Source: Phragmites australis (taxonomy: Eukaryota > Streptophyta > Magnoliopsida > Poales > Poaceae). Taken from it: 64,000 nucleotides of DNA. Under the pieces are notes generated by a model that saw nothing but the letters and a program-made list of their open reading frames with translations, made no database searches and had not been told where the DNA came from. Below, in pieces: positions 34,822 to 46,514 of the stretch (positions are counted from its first letter, which is position 1; every line of letters begins with the position of its first letter). The DNA is taken from contig NC_084923.1 of NCBI RefSeq assembly GCF_958298935.1, forward strand, positions 6,326,501 to 6,390,500, read 5' to 3'. Position numbers and translations under genes: made by a program.

Positions 34822-35127
34822 GGATTCTTTACTTTTTTTCTTAAACAAGTAGTAGAACTGCGTATCATTGCATTATAGAAAGAAAATAAGTAACTTTTTA
34901 CATCCAAAACCACCCAAAGCAACGCACACCGACACACTACACACTCAGCAACTTTAGACGTACAGACGCTCCATGGACCAAGCTGAAAGACGACCTGGTG
35001 AAACGAAGCGTGTCAAACCGGCCGTCACGCTCAACCCTTTAGCTCCTGCCATGCACCAGAGCTTGGCATCTTCCTTGATGCTCCGTAGCACGTAGCACTG
35101 ACTGGACATCTGGATTCTTTACTTTTT
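34822..35127 (-). mobile_element. 5'-truncated L1-type LINE with 16-bp target duplication
   Basis: On the minus strand 35100-34960 translates as LRSIKEDAKLWCMAGAKGL..., the C-terminal tail typical of plant L1 reverse-transcriptase ORFs (pattern I.EEA.LWA.AGAK.L). A 3' leader and an A-rich end at about 34838 follow. The perfect duplication ggattctttacttttt flanks it (34822-34837 and 35112-35127), so the inserted piece is only about 274 bp, a typical 5'-truncated copy. Confidence 0.84.
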
Positions 35128-35430
35128 AGGATTATTATTGTTGAATGTATAGCCTTCAAAGTGGAAGACGTGCCTTTGATCGTTCTATTTTCTTTCCCTT
35201 TTTGTTATCGTATTGCTTTAATCCCATCAGCAGTATCTTTTTCTACTTCGTGTATGTCTGATAATTAAGTGATAAACACCTGTTAGATGCAGATATGTAT
35301 CTAGGAAACCTCATATATAGTAAAATACACAAGAAGTTACATGGGCAAAATGCAACAGAAGTACTGCAAATAAGCCTGGAACTCACAAACCGTACAAAAC
35401 AACGAAAGAACAGCACGGGCATATAGTAGA

Positions 35431-35817
35431 TTACAGATGAAGCGATGTATCGACATCTACATCACCCCTATAGCCTAAATTCTGCAGTCCTCCCCGCGTG
35501 CTCGCCGGTGGCGGCGAGACCTGGGCACTGTTGGCACCGAGCCCGTGATACGCCGGGCCGTGCAGAGGCCTCGACGGCCGGACTAGGTCCGGGTGCAAGA
35601 AGCACCTCGGCTGCTCGTTGCTGTTCGACGCTTGCAGGCCAAGGTTGACAGCCGACAGGGACCCGTTACGGTCAGTATCAGTAGAGTGTATCCTCTGCAA
35701 CTCTCTCCCCTCTCTCATCTCCTTCACCCTCTGCAGGTTTCTGAACCTCTCCTGGAGGAGAGCTATGGAAGATGTGTGGATGATGGAAGGGGAGGCCTCA
35801 TTACCGTGCCTTCTCAT
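35431..35817 (-). CDS. Small plant protein of unknown function, 128 aa, single exon
   Basis: The start at 35817 is the first ATG downstream of a TATA box (35996-36006) and about 150 bp of leader. An upstream in-frame extension to 35832 would need a non-ATG start. The protein has an amphipathic, charged segment HTSSIALLQERFRNLQRVKE at about residues 13-32, followed by MREGRELQRI. Then comes a Ser/Asn-rich linker, a Pro-rich segment HPDLVRPSRPLHGP, and an acidic end DVDVDTSLHL. No signal peptide, membrane span or catalytic motif is visible. The ordered gene structure and the biased, protein-like composition support a real gene. I have an impression of similar uncharacterised grass proteins but cannot verify it. 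Function unknown; the helix could mediate protein contacts. Confidence 0.66.
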   Translation of the reverse strand: MRRHGNEASPSIIHTSSIALLQERFRNLQRVKEMREGRELQRIHSTDTDRNGSLSAVNLGLQASNSNEQPRCFLHPDLVRPSRPLHGPAYHGLGANSAQVSPPPASTRGGLQNLGYRGDVDVDTSLHL

Positions 35818-35995
35818 GGGACAGGTTAGCAAGTATTTGATGTAAGCTCTACTTCCTTTTGGTTTGTATGTGATGTGAAGTGTTGTATGTTGGGGAAGTG
35901 CCGAAGTGGTGTTTGTTTGGACTTTGGAGCTAGCAAGCTAACAGCGAAGGGCTGGTCGATGAGGGTTTGGAGGGAGCTGAGCTAAGATGATGGGG

Positions 35996-36006
35996 TATAT
36001 ATATAA
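35996..36006 (-). promoter_or_regulatory. TATA box of the 128-aa protein gene
   Basis: The minus strand reads TTATATATATA, followed by ccccatcatctt and a leader of about 150 bp without an ATG before the start codon at 35817. Spacing to a start site near 35970 is normal for a plant class II promoter. Confidence 0.6.
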
Positions 36007-36010
36007 GGGG

Positions 36011-38340
36011 GAGGAGGTGGTGTCCTCTTGCACTCACTCTTACTACTCATACTGATTGCATGTGTTTCTGTGCCAACTCCAATGGATCCAATACAAGCCT
36101 CTTTGTTGGCATAGCATTAGCAATTTGCAGTGGAGAAGGAAATGGAATCAGGGTGAGGGATGGAAAGTCCAAGGGAGAAAGGGCAGTGTAGGGGGGTTGG
36201 TGATTGGATGAGAGGGCTGAGGAGCCACTTTTTAAAGGTGGCGGAGTAAGGGTGGAGAGGTAGTACAAACCAGTTCGGAGGCTAGCGCTTGGCATGAGAT
36301 TGTGGAGGGGAATATGGCCATATAGGATTTTGCGATGGTCTTTGTCCTCTAACCCTTGCTGTGGAAGCGAGCGGGGGGCTTGAAACCTTTTCTTTTTCAA
36401 GGGTTGCTGGCTCTTCTTGTCCGTGCCCTCCTTGTTTCTCAATGTTTATCCTTGCCTTGTTTGATGTCATGGATTGGGACAGGAGCACCCCTAGGCGGTG
36501 AGCCATTCCAACTCCAATTCTTTGTTTAACCATGGGATTTTGGTAGGGGTGTGTAGGGGTTGAGTGTCACTTCGATGTTTTCTGTTGTTTGGTTGCAGGG
36601 TTCTAGTGTGGAGGTGAAGTATGGGTTAGTGCTTCAACCAATCAAGCAGCCAGATGAAGAGTTAAGGTTAGTTTGATTAATATTACCAGCTCTGATTCGT
36701 GGATTCTGTTTTTTACTAGAAACAGTTGGACGACTGTTGGATTAAGTTGAAGCTTTTCGGTGGGTAGGTTTCACCTGATTATTATGTGATGTTTTTAAAT
36801 GAGGTCAAGTATGCAAGAGTCATAGGCCCAAATCATATTATGCCATGAGGGTGAAAGAAACAAATACTACAGACCCCATGCATGAGCTAAGCCTATGCTA
36901 CCTGTAAGCATATCAGGTAAGCTCTCATGGTTTTATATTGCATATCTAGCTTTTACATTCTCATTCACCTAAAAATTATCGGAGCACTCAAGTTACAAAA
37001 AGTTTTGTTCCGTTAATAACTGTGTTCTCTGGTCGTGTGGGCGCGGGCGTACATGTGTGCGCATGTGTGGATGTTTAGGTACTGGGCGCGCTTCATTTTC
37101 GTTATCAAATGAGGCTTGTGTCACTGTTTGCAGAAAGGGACCGGTCGTGTCATAACTTGCTGGTTCATCTCAATTATGTTGCCATGGATGGTGGCTCCAT
37201 GCATCAGTCATCAGTTATATATAACCACACAAATACATTTGTCAAGATCGTAATCGATGCCCGAGTTGATTATTCACAGATTCACACATATGGGTCCAAA
37301 TTCAATTATATGCTATACAGGTGGCTTGTGTATCAAAGTTCAGTCTATGCACACTTCAGTATGTGCAGCTAGCTAGCTAGCTCAAGCTTAACTAGGATTG
37401 ACTACAGGGTAAATTTGTTATTACATTGCTCAGTAATCAGGTTAGGCGAATGCAGTTGATTCTTTGATCGCTGTGTTAAATTCACGTTGGGGGCCACGTT
37501 GGGGGCCACGATGCCCTGCTTGTTTGGGTGATTAATCTGTGCAGGCGATCGGTTTAATTGGTTTTGATAAGGTACTGATCAAGTCCTTAATTTCGTTGAC
37601 ATTTTTATTGATCGTACCTTGATTGATTGATCGAAACGAACCTCCCACTATGTTCAAACTATATGACTACAATATAACTGATCATGAAATTCTTAAGAGG
37701 AAACAGAATTTGATCTTGTATGCTCCTTACACATCCAACTTTCCTTGTCCGGACCTTGCAGGCTAATGATCTTGTAGTGTTTATTTACCAAGACTTGGAA
37801 ATGCTAAAATGCAGGCGAAAAAATGTTGTTTGTATTGTAGCTTTTACAGTTCGCAGACAATGACAAAATACGGAAGAAAAAAAAAATTGTTTTGATTTAG
37901 TCCTACCAATTTTTACAAATGTTGTGAACATTACATGTGAGATTCACGTCATTGTTTTTTCCCTAACAAACTATACTCAATTGAGATTTTATTTTGTAGA
38001 TTTAATTATAAGAAATATAACGGTATAAACCGATCGTACTTTGGATATATTGTTTAATAGATATATCAATTTAAATCTGGTTAATGTAGGAGTATTAGAA
38101 TCCGCGCAACACTGAGTTGCCAAAACAGGGCGAATGTTTTGCCCGCCCTTCTCACCCACGTCAACTGTAGGAATGCTGGGGCGCGATGGGCTTACCAAAA
38201 GTTGGAACACATCCAAACAGTATGCAATTACATGGGGCGTGCCAAAAAAATTGGTGGAGATGAATGGGGCTACCAACCAAACACCCCGTATTCTCTCCTT
38301 CATTGAATGGCGAAGCTCATGTATTTGCTTTACAATATGT
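36011..38340. other. Intergenic; no supported gene
   Basis: A 131-codon minus-strand frame (36047-36442) lies upstream of the 128-aa gene and looks like promoter sequence rather than protein. 37486-37509 holds a 13-bp direct repeat (cacgttgggggc twice in tandem). 37860-38100 is AT-rich. No element ends were found. Confidence 0.45.
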
Positions 38341-39620
38341 TTAATTTGAGGTTAAGTCGCTTGCGGTGAAAGGGTAACCGGAAAATATTATGAACAACTG
38401 CACTGTAACAGTTGCAGTGTACGTGCCACATTCTGTCCCCTGAACCCACCCACCACGCGGCCATTCACCCCGATCCCTGACGCGCTAGCACGATTCTCAG
38501 GGCACCCGCCTGTCATCTCCATGGCCATCGGCGCTCTCCAGCTATCCTCCCTCTCGGCGACAACCTCAGATTTCTTCCGGTTAGAGATCCCCACAATCCT
38601 CAGCCGTATGATCAGTTGATCAGAAATCCAGAACTCCCTTCTCCCTCCGGATCTCTAATCCTTCTCCGGCCTCCAATGGTCCAATCCCCTGCTGCCATAC
38701 TGATGATATGGTACTGTTCCGAAAGAGAGATGCTGAGCATTGAGCCGTGCATTTCCATCGAATACCAAAGCCACGACCACGGGCTGTGCAGCGCGCACGT
38801 CACGCGTCGCCTCCATGTTCGATGATGCACGCGGCACAGCAGCAGCGACGGGTGTCCCCTCCAACTCGCGCAGCGATGATTTCTTCCGGTGAGGGATGGG
38901 ACGGCACGGGACGCGACCGGGCGCGCGGGCAGATTTCATGATGCGGTCCGCGAAACTAGCGGCTCCGATCCGGGCAGGGGATTTGGACGGGAATGGCGTG
39001 CGAGCTAGCGAGCCGTGCGTGACGGGCAGCCATTCGCGACGGCGACCCGCGCTGCACGCGTCCGCCAGCTTTCGCGACCCGTCGGCTTGCGCTTGGCGCG
39101 CAGCTGTTCCCTGCATATACGCGCCGCGGGTCCGCGGGGCCCCCCCGTGGCGCGTAGCGCGGGCGGGTGCCGTGGGCCGTGGCAGAATCTTGGGTGCGCA
39201 CGTCGTCCCGGTCTCGGCAGGGTCGCGCCTGCAGCCGTGTCGTCGTGCCTGGACGCTCTCCTTTTCTATGGTGAGCTGTGGTGTAAGAAAAAGGTGGAAC
39301 GTTCCCGTCCCTCACGGTTGTGGCCAAATAACCACCAGTAGTATTTGTTGCTGTATAATAATACTAGTATACTTCCAATATAGTGTAGTGTAGTATGCCA
39401 TCCGTCCTTGCATTGCTTGGTCGGAATTTGCGCACGTTCTGACTTGCTTACCAGTCGACAGTATGGGCAAGCATGCTGGTATGCCGGACGCAGCACGCCT
39501 GTCGGCTGCCTCGTCTCCCCAATCACCACCACTGAACGGCTGAAGCGCATTATCCCTTCCTCCCTCCCCATCCTTTCTACTGGAGATGAACGCTTTTATA
39601 TAGATGCTTAGCGCCCTCTT
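38341..39620. other. GC-rich block, no recognised product
   Basis: 38400-39260 is GC-rich and CpG-rich, peaking at 38930-39230, with overlapping open frames of 100-165 codons on both strands. The translations are Arg/Ala/Pro-rich and carry no known domain. It could be the leader or first exon of a gene, or a captured fragment. A short frame MAIGALQLSSLSATTSDFFR from 38521 stops after about 32 codons. Confidence 0.35.
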
Positions 39621-40850
39621 TTTTAAGCACATAGCCATAAACATCTAACATTGTTCATACACTTAGATAACTAGTTTGGTAAAAAACTACATCGGATATG
39701 ACACCGAGGAGGGACGTCCGGTGGACCCCACCCCTTGCGCCAGCTAGGTATTTTCTTGCGAGGCCGCCTCACAACACATTTAATGCATGCCCTTCTATTA
39801 CTAAGGTCAACTTCAGCAGAACTAGCAACTCCGCATGTATCCGCTTCCACGTCTTTTGCTTCCTCTTCCTGTCCCGCATCGTATCTCCAGCCTGCATCGC
39901 CCACTACAGGGAAATGAGGAGGAGAGAGGGGCCGCAAAAATGCGGGAGGCGAGAGAGGGCTCATGTCACTATGCGGCAAAGTGAACAAAAGATGAATGTA
40001 GACCAAAAAATAGAAAGTAATAAAAGCTAGAAAATAGAATAATTACTGAATATAAAAAAATAAAAAATATTATAATAATATTATAGGGAACGAATTTTTA
40101 TATATGCGTGGGAGATGATCTAACCCGTATTCAGATCACACTGTTCGTGATCTTTTTTTTAAGGATCACGCTGTTCGGCTAGATATGGGGAATGGGGAAT
40201 TGATGAGTGTCAGGATTCCCTCGGATTGGGCTGTAGGCCTAGAAAAACTGGTCTAGCGGGCAGCAATCTACGCACGGCCAGGGACTCGGATGATCTCCCA
40301 GCCACTTGGGCCTCGGTGCGGATATGGGCTGTTACTGCCCTCCGCCCCCCCCCCCCCCCCCATTCCGCCAGATGCAGAGGCCCATAAACCGCTCTCCCGC
40401 TGGGACGCACGGGCGCGTCTGTTCCTGCGATGCGGGGATCCTCTGTTCCCAGACAAATCGCCAGATCGTCCCTGCGATGCGGGGAGTCATTGGGCATGCG
40501 GCGACTGCCGGGGCTCGCGCCAGTCGCCGCCGTTTCATTACACGGGCCGTGCCCCAGTACCTGCTCTTCTCTCCCGCAACAAGCAACTCCAGCGCCTCGT
40601 CCGCTGCCCGATCAAAACCAGCGCTCGTTCCACCTTCTCTCGTGCGAGATGCCTGGGCAAGATCAGTAGTTGCCTACGGAATGGCACGGCAATTCGGCAT
40701 GGTTGCTTGAGGCATGTTGAGATGCAGAGAGCAACGGTCTGGCTGCGAAAGGAAACATACATGCACCTCCGATCCCGAGCTCAGCTCGGCTGCAGCTGCA
40801 ATGGAAATCGCAGGATTCAAGGCGACTTAACGCTGTAGGCTTCCGTTTTG
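39621..40850. other. AT-rich gap followed by a second GC-rich block
   Basis: 39621-40200 is mostly AT-rich with nothing recognisable. 40200-40850 is GC-rich and contains an 18-base C run (about 40346-40363). Plus-strand frames of 134 and 182 codons overlap each other and antisense frames, with no domain, so neither is called as a gene. Confidence 0.35.
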
Positions 40851-41690
40851 GTTGGCCTGTTCATGGTCGAGCAGCGGTGCAGGTACCAGTCCCCTTTTGG
40901 CCCGGCCATGGCCATGCATCTACTTGTTTTTGCGCATTCTTAATGATGATATCAATGTGATCACTTGGCGCACTGTTCTAGTCGTTCCGTGAAAAGGATG
41001 CTCAATCAGCTCGCTTGACTTGTCAAGCAAACACACACGGTCACGAAGATCCTGTATGTGGAAGGGATGCGCATGCATCTGCTCACCTGTCGAATTAGGC
41101 ATGCATAAAATGTTGGACTCGTGCATGTTTCTGAGCCGGCCAGTGGCTTTCGTTCTCTGAAATACTTAGAAGTTGAAACCCCATTAATGCTGTCTGATGA
41201 ACAGTTATGGATGCCTGGTATTCTGATAGGGTGTTTGGAACAGCAGTTGCACCATCCTGTACTACCATTATGTGATTGTTGAGTGGTACGTAATGGGAGG
41301 CGGGCATTCATATCGGCCACGAATTAGGGTGGTCCTCATACGCCTTCGATCTGCAGTTCTTTGGGCGGCGTCAATCTTGAACTATGCGATATCATCATCA
41401 TCTGCCAATCTGCCATGTTACATGGTTCAACCTTCCGTGAAGTAATCTGAATTTCTCACAAAGAGAGACTTTATTGTTTCCGAAAGCTTCAGCTGGGGGT
41501 TACAGCGTCTAACTTTGCAACGTCATGACAGAAACACAAAGGTAGATCTGAGCCAAGATAAACAGATCGTTAAAGCTTGTTGAGATCTCTCGTATTACCG
41601 ACCTGAACAAAACCAAAACCAAACTAGCACTGCTAATGTGCACACTCAACTCACTGCTAAATTTTAGGTGAAGTTACAAAATATAAAGGG
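40851..41690. other. Unassigned stretch
   Basis: No gene. Overlapping minus-strand frames (40920-41320) show no domain or codon structure. It ends where the foldback element begins. Confidence 0.4.
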
Positions 41691-41746
41691 AATATCATAA
41701 AATTACACTTTTTTTATTTAACTATCATAAAACTACACTTTTTTCC

Positions 41747-43422
41747 TATAGACGTATTTTAGACCTGAGCAACTGAGGCCGCGCACCAGGTCATGGCCCA
41801 AAAAACCGAGTATAACTTTTATACTTTTTCCAAACCCAAGTTGCTATTCTATTATTGATTGGCTCATGCTTTACTTAGCCCGTAGCTCAGGCCCAGGCAG
41901 TCAGCGTCAAGGCTCAACTTCCCTTAGGCTCTCCCTAGCAATCGATATGTGCGTGTTTCGGCCTGAGCAGTTGAGCCCGACGGCCTCTATCTCTTGCTCG
42001 CTCCATCTCTCTCGGTCCCCAACTCGCTCGCAGCCTCGCAATCGAGCGCGCACGAAGGCCACAGGGCGCATGGCGTATTGCGCACTGCGTAGGCCACAGG
42101 GCTCAGGGTGCAGGTGGCAGGACGACGAGTCCCTTGTCCGTGCCTCTAAGTTCCAATCGTTGTTGCCCTCCCTAATCCTGGGTTGTCCTCCATTATCTAT
42201 TCCAATCCCATCCACTGCCTAAACTTTTGTGCGATCCTTGATGGCTAGAAGAAGGTGCTACGCCACCCCTACTGAAGCAAGTGAATCTGGTTGTCTCTCT
42301 CTCTCTGGTATTTAGATCTGTAGCTATAGACTCATACGGTCTAAATTCTAATAACGGTGCTTTTTAGCTTTTTTGCAAAAAAAATTGCTTACCTTTTAAA
42401 TGTTGGAACTAAACATAGAAGCTACTTGGATGGCTTGAAGAAGATCTACACATTTGTGGGCACAAGGTTTGTATGCTCCCACTCCTTTACAGTGGGAAAA
42501 GTGATTTTTTGAACTTGTGGACAGATCTGGGTTGTATTTAGGAATAATATTTACTTGATTTTTACTTAGCACTTTATACAACTTAGTTATGTGAGACTTT
42601 GTCAGGTAGATAGTTCAATTGTACACCTCAGTTTGTAGCGGTGGTGTTCTTGTTTGCTGGGTAATTATAATATCATCATAAGTATAGAGAAACCCTTAGT
42701 GTGTAATATTAGATTTATTTTATGGCTGAATATATAGCAAATTTGGTATAATGGAGAAAATAAGCGTATTATTTGGGATTTGCTACCACAAAATGTATCT
42801 TTCGGTTCTTTAGAAAACACGGCCTTAATTTCTTGAATTCTTTTACTTTCTACCTATAATTCAATTTGAGTTGGTTTATCTTGACTTTATTCAGTGCATA
42901 TTCTCTACAATTTTAAAATAAGATTTCGAATACGTGGTTGAATCATAGGATGATTTGCTATATTAAGCGAGGTACTTTTACAAGCATTAAAGATAAAGAT
43001 ATTTTATACCATTTTCAGGAACTGAAGAGTCATATAAAGAAGCTACATCGGCTACCTCCAGTTAGTGCTAGTAGTATGTTGCATTCTTGATTATTATTAT
43101 TTATTTATTTATTAATTGTAATTTTGCATCCTAATTTTTTTACATAAACAACTTGTAATTGTATGTTTAGTTTCACATGCTATTGCTGATGAAGACATGA
43201 GAGGTTCGGATGAACGAAGAACTCATTAATTAGGTAAATACTTTTGTATCATTGTATGCTTTTATGTAGTTCATTGTTCCGAATAAGCATGTAGTTGAAG
43301 TAATATCTAAATTGTATATTTTTTATTTTATTTTTATTACATATTGATATGTGACCTGGTTTGAGTGGTTTAGGGTTTTAATTGTTGGCCTGGGTCTTGC
43401 CGGAGGCAGAGCTCTGCCATTG
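41747..43422 (+). mobile_element. hAT element remnant inserted in the left arm of the foldback
   Basis: The right end read inward is CAATGGCAGAGCTCTGCC, the CAGTGGCGGAGC-type end of grass hAT elements. Flanks are ttttttcc (41739-41746) and ctttttcc (43423-43430), 7 of 8 matching. The left end (tatagacgt) does not match a hAT end, so it is mutated or the boundary is displaced. A hAT dimerisation-domain remnant lies at 42935-43060. 41860-42260 is GC-rich with an open frame of no recognised product. Confidence 0.68.
42935..43060 (+). pseudogene. hAT transposase C-terminal remnant
   Basis: Plus-strand translation reads WLNHRMICYIKRGTFTSIKD followed by DILYHFQELKSHIKKLHRLP. This fits the family pattern WLN..M.CYIER.IF..I....I...FQ.MK.R...LP that closes hAT transposases. 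The sequence upstream is too decayed to translate. Confidence 0.72.
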
Positions 43423-44268
43423 CTTTTTCCCTTCTACTTCACAAAACTACACTTATTTTACATCACTTTATCCAAAAACTACACTTCTTTTTGTTTTACT
43501 ATCATAAAACTACATTTTTTTCATCGTATTTCACAAAACCACACTTACTTTGTATTACTTTATCATAAAACTATACTTCTGTTACTGTGAAAAGATCTGA
43601 CATGATGAACATATATGTCATACTTATAGGCTTCAGCCCTTACTATTTGTTGACGTGATCGACTACACTATATCATAATTGTTTGCCAAATTAGCAGATA
43701 CTATATAGTCTTTGGACTCCTTCTCTTGGAAGCTATCGATCTGGCGCAAGTTAAATTTATGGGCGCGAAAAATTGGTGTTGATGGAGTTGGTGTGGTACC
43801 ATTTAGTCATCCAAATGGTGCTGGTGCGGGTTGGTATTACACCATTGGGACGACTAAATTGTGTCATGCTAACCTCACCAGCGTCATTTTTTTGCGCTAC
43901 GAAATTTAACTTACGCCAGATCAGTAGCTTATAAGAGAAGGAGCCTAAAGATCATATAGGATCTGCTAACTTGGTAAGCATTATGACATAGCGTAGTTGG
44001 CCACATCAGCAAATGGTGAGGGCTGAAGCCTGTAAGTATGACGTGTGGGCTTATGTTCATAATAACAGAAGTATAGTTTTGTAATAAAGTGATACAAAAT
44101 AAGTGTGATTTTGTGAAATATGAGGAGAAAAATGTAATTTTGTGATAGTTATAAAAAATATAGTTTTATAATAAAATGATGTAAAGTAAGTGTGATTTTA
44201 TGAAATTGGAGAGAAAAAATATAGTTTTATAATAGTTAAATAAAAATGTAATTTTGTAATATTAACTC

Positions 44269-44689
44269 TAAAATATATTTGTTGAATGCCCTGAAAACGA
44301 ATAACTCATACTACCAACCTACTCCGACCTTTAGAAGTGGACCAACACCTTAATGATGTTCCAGACCTTAGTCATGTCGGTGATTGAATCTAGCATCTGG
44401 ATATTGTTGGAAGGAGCTTGCATCTAGACAAATTTATTTAACAACGCACATGAGATCTATTTTTTAGGCGGCCTCAATCTAGACATTGTGATAAAGTTCA
44501 CCGGAATGTCATTATAGAGTTCACTCCTACCAAGTGCTAATTGGCCATCTCATTATTGTCCCTGACCAACTTGTTTCGCACGAAAATATATGGTGGAAAT
44601 ACGAAAACTACTCCGCAAAGCTAGTGTAGAAGTTTTGAAAATATCTAAAAAAAATAATAACCATATGTAAAAAGAAATGAACTAGCGAG
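44269..44689. other. Unassigned stretch
   Basis: About 420 bp of ordinary AT-rich intergenic sequence between two transposons. Nothing recognisable. Confidence 0.5.
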
Positions 44690-45878
44690 CACTGTTACAG
44701 AAAAGTTCATCCGTGTCCCACTTTCACTATCGATTTTTATCCAAAACCGAGAGTAATGATCTATTCGACAAAAACAACACTTAATTATTAGCAGTCCGAC
44801 AGTGATAATAGAGGTATTATCACTGATGGTTCGTTATATTAATCAGTAGTGATAATAAAATATAAATTATTTTTGAAAATTTATAACTTTTTTATACGAG
44901 ATTGGATGGAGACAAACTTTATATGAAATTATAGCACTCGAAGATATTTACAACTTTGTAGTTGATAATTTTTTTATTTGAAGCCATATAGATGCCCAAA
45001 TAATCATTTAAATAATATCAAAGGAAAAACCACGCACTTAACCACAAAGTAAATTGCCGGATCTGGTGTAACACTAGTATGAATAATTGAAAATAAACAC
45101 ACATAAGATCACAAAGTTAAAAACTATAACTTTAAAGATTTTTAGTATAAGTTTGGTAACTCAGATTGATGAAACGTCTGTACAATCCTAACTTTAAGAT
45201 GTAGCATTATGTCTATAAATATTTTCAAGCAAATTAAAGAAGTTCAATTTTTGTCCAAAACTTCAGAGATCGTGTCGAGAGTCTTCTGAGCCTTTTTTAG
45301 TCAAAAAGGTACATATGTAAACATGTGTATTTTTCAGATATGCCTCCAGCTTCGAAAGTAAAGGTCGAACGTTAAAATCGGATTCTGTATGCAAAAAATT
45401 ATGGCTGTTTTATCAAAATGTTCAAGGATTAAAGACAAACTTTTTCATATCAAGTCGTATGAAGACAAACTTTATATAAAAATTATATGTCTCGACGAGA
45501 TGTACAACTTTGTAGTTGATAACCTTTTCATTTAAAACCATATATATGGCCAAATAACCACTAAAATTTTAGGAGGAAATATCGAAATAATAAATTACCC
45601 TATAGCCGTCGGGTAAGACTATGAGTGATATAGTAAGTAACCTTCGTGCGAGGGGTGAGGTCGAGGGTTCGGCTCCCATAAACTGCATGGGCATGTAAAT
45701 TGCTATATTCGCATGTTTGACTCCCATAGAAGCAACGGGAGTCGTCACAAATCAGAAAAGCCGCGAGGGTTCGTTCCTCGATTTCAAAAAAAAAAATTGA
45801 TCTAAAAAAGATTGAATTTGGGACTAAATATCACTGTCAATTCTAAAACTAGCAGTGATGACCTTTTTAGTAGTAGTT
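44690..45878. mobile_element. Decayed non-autonomous CACTA-like element
   Basis: The left end is CACTGTTACAGAAAAG. The right end read inward is the corrupted AACTACTACTAAAAAGG (CACTACTAC expected). Subterminal motifs (agtgataat, tcactgat, cagtgatgac) occur at both ends. Inside are two copies of the roughly 110-bp motif (44893-45000 and 45440-45560), a phrase aaaatcggattctgtatg shared with the CACTA at 4837, and a gggttcgttcctcg segment with an A-rich end (45765-45797). Flanking triplets gag and agg do not match. Confidence 0.6.
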
Positions 45879-46509
45879 AGGGTGACCTGCACAGTTGCAC
45901 ATCATCTGATTGTGCATGCGCTTAGTACCATTCTATTTTTATTACAAATTTATGCTTTACCTTACCATTGTTTTTCATTCTACTGCTACTATACTTGTTT
46001 CTTGATAGGCATAATTAAAACTTGAGCCTACCATAACATCGGTTTCATCTGCTTGGGCACTAGCATCACCTCTTTGCTCTATTTCATGTAGATTATGTTT
46101 TGCAAATAGTTATTCTCATTTTTCTTTCTATTCTAATCAAATAACTTTTATTGGGATTGAGAGGTCATGCTCCATCATCTATGCGGTCCGCAGACTGAGT
46201 TTTTCTATGTTGTCTTCCTAACGTTAAGACCGTGAGCTACACTGTTCAAGTCTACTGTGTCAGTGTTCCTTATCATTGCTATATGTTGTGGTTACACCAT
46301 CAGCAATCTGCAGACTATGTCTTGCTTTGCCGTCTAGTTGACACCACGACCTCAACATATGGTGTCCAAGCTTAGTGTAACTACACTCTTGTATGCTCCC
46401 CTACTGATGATGCTAGTGGTCGTACGGTCGATAGGCTTCACTTTTTTGAGGTGAATCATTGCATTCGCCATTGGATACATAGTCTGAGTTCGTCTCCCAT
46501 TTCAACACT
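45879..46509. other. Unassigned stretch
   Basis: No gene. 46140-46400 holds two loosely similar phrases (gcggtccgcagactgag and gcaatctgcagactatg), which suggests an old local duplication. Confidence 0.4.
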
Positions 46510-46514
46510 ACTAC

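Larger units (their letters stand above)
41691..44268. mobile_element. Long foldback (inverted-repeat) element split by a hAT insertion
   Basis: 43431-43820 and 43845-44212 are inverted copies. For example aagttaaattt at 43749 faces aaatttaactt at 43904, and aaaactacactt-type repeats at 43440-43580 face aagtgtgattttgtgaa-type repeats at 44090-44210. The loop is about 25 bp near 43832. The outermost left arm continues at 41691-41746 and pairs with 44213-44268; it has been separated by the inserted hAT copy (41747-43422). Without that insertion the element is about 0.9 kb and almost wholly palindromic, with arms of about 430 bp. There are no genes in it. The transposon class is unknown. Confidence 0.82.

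Noticed and set aside
36600..36666. Exon-like segment (GSSVEVKYGLVLQPIKQPDE) between ttgcag and gttagt
   Set aside because: Only about 22 codons, with no compatible neighbouring exons or recognised protein family. Kept out as a chance or relic exon.
38896..39393. 165-codon plus-strand and 123/153-codon minus-strand frames
   Set aside because: All overlap in the CpG-rich block and are expected by chance at that base composition; Arg/Ala-rich without domains.
40290..40838. 182-codon and 134-codon overlapping frames
   Set aside because: Two overlapping frames plus antisense frames in a GC-rich block with an 18-base C run. The polyproline is just the C run translated and no motif is recognisable.
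45635..45797. Possible second SINE (ggttcggctcc, gggttcgttcctcg, A-rich end)
   Set aside because: Two box-like motifs are present, but no flanking duplication was found and the segment lies inside a CACTA-like element, so it was not called.
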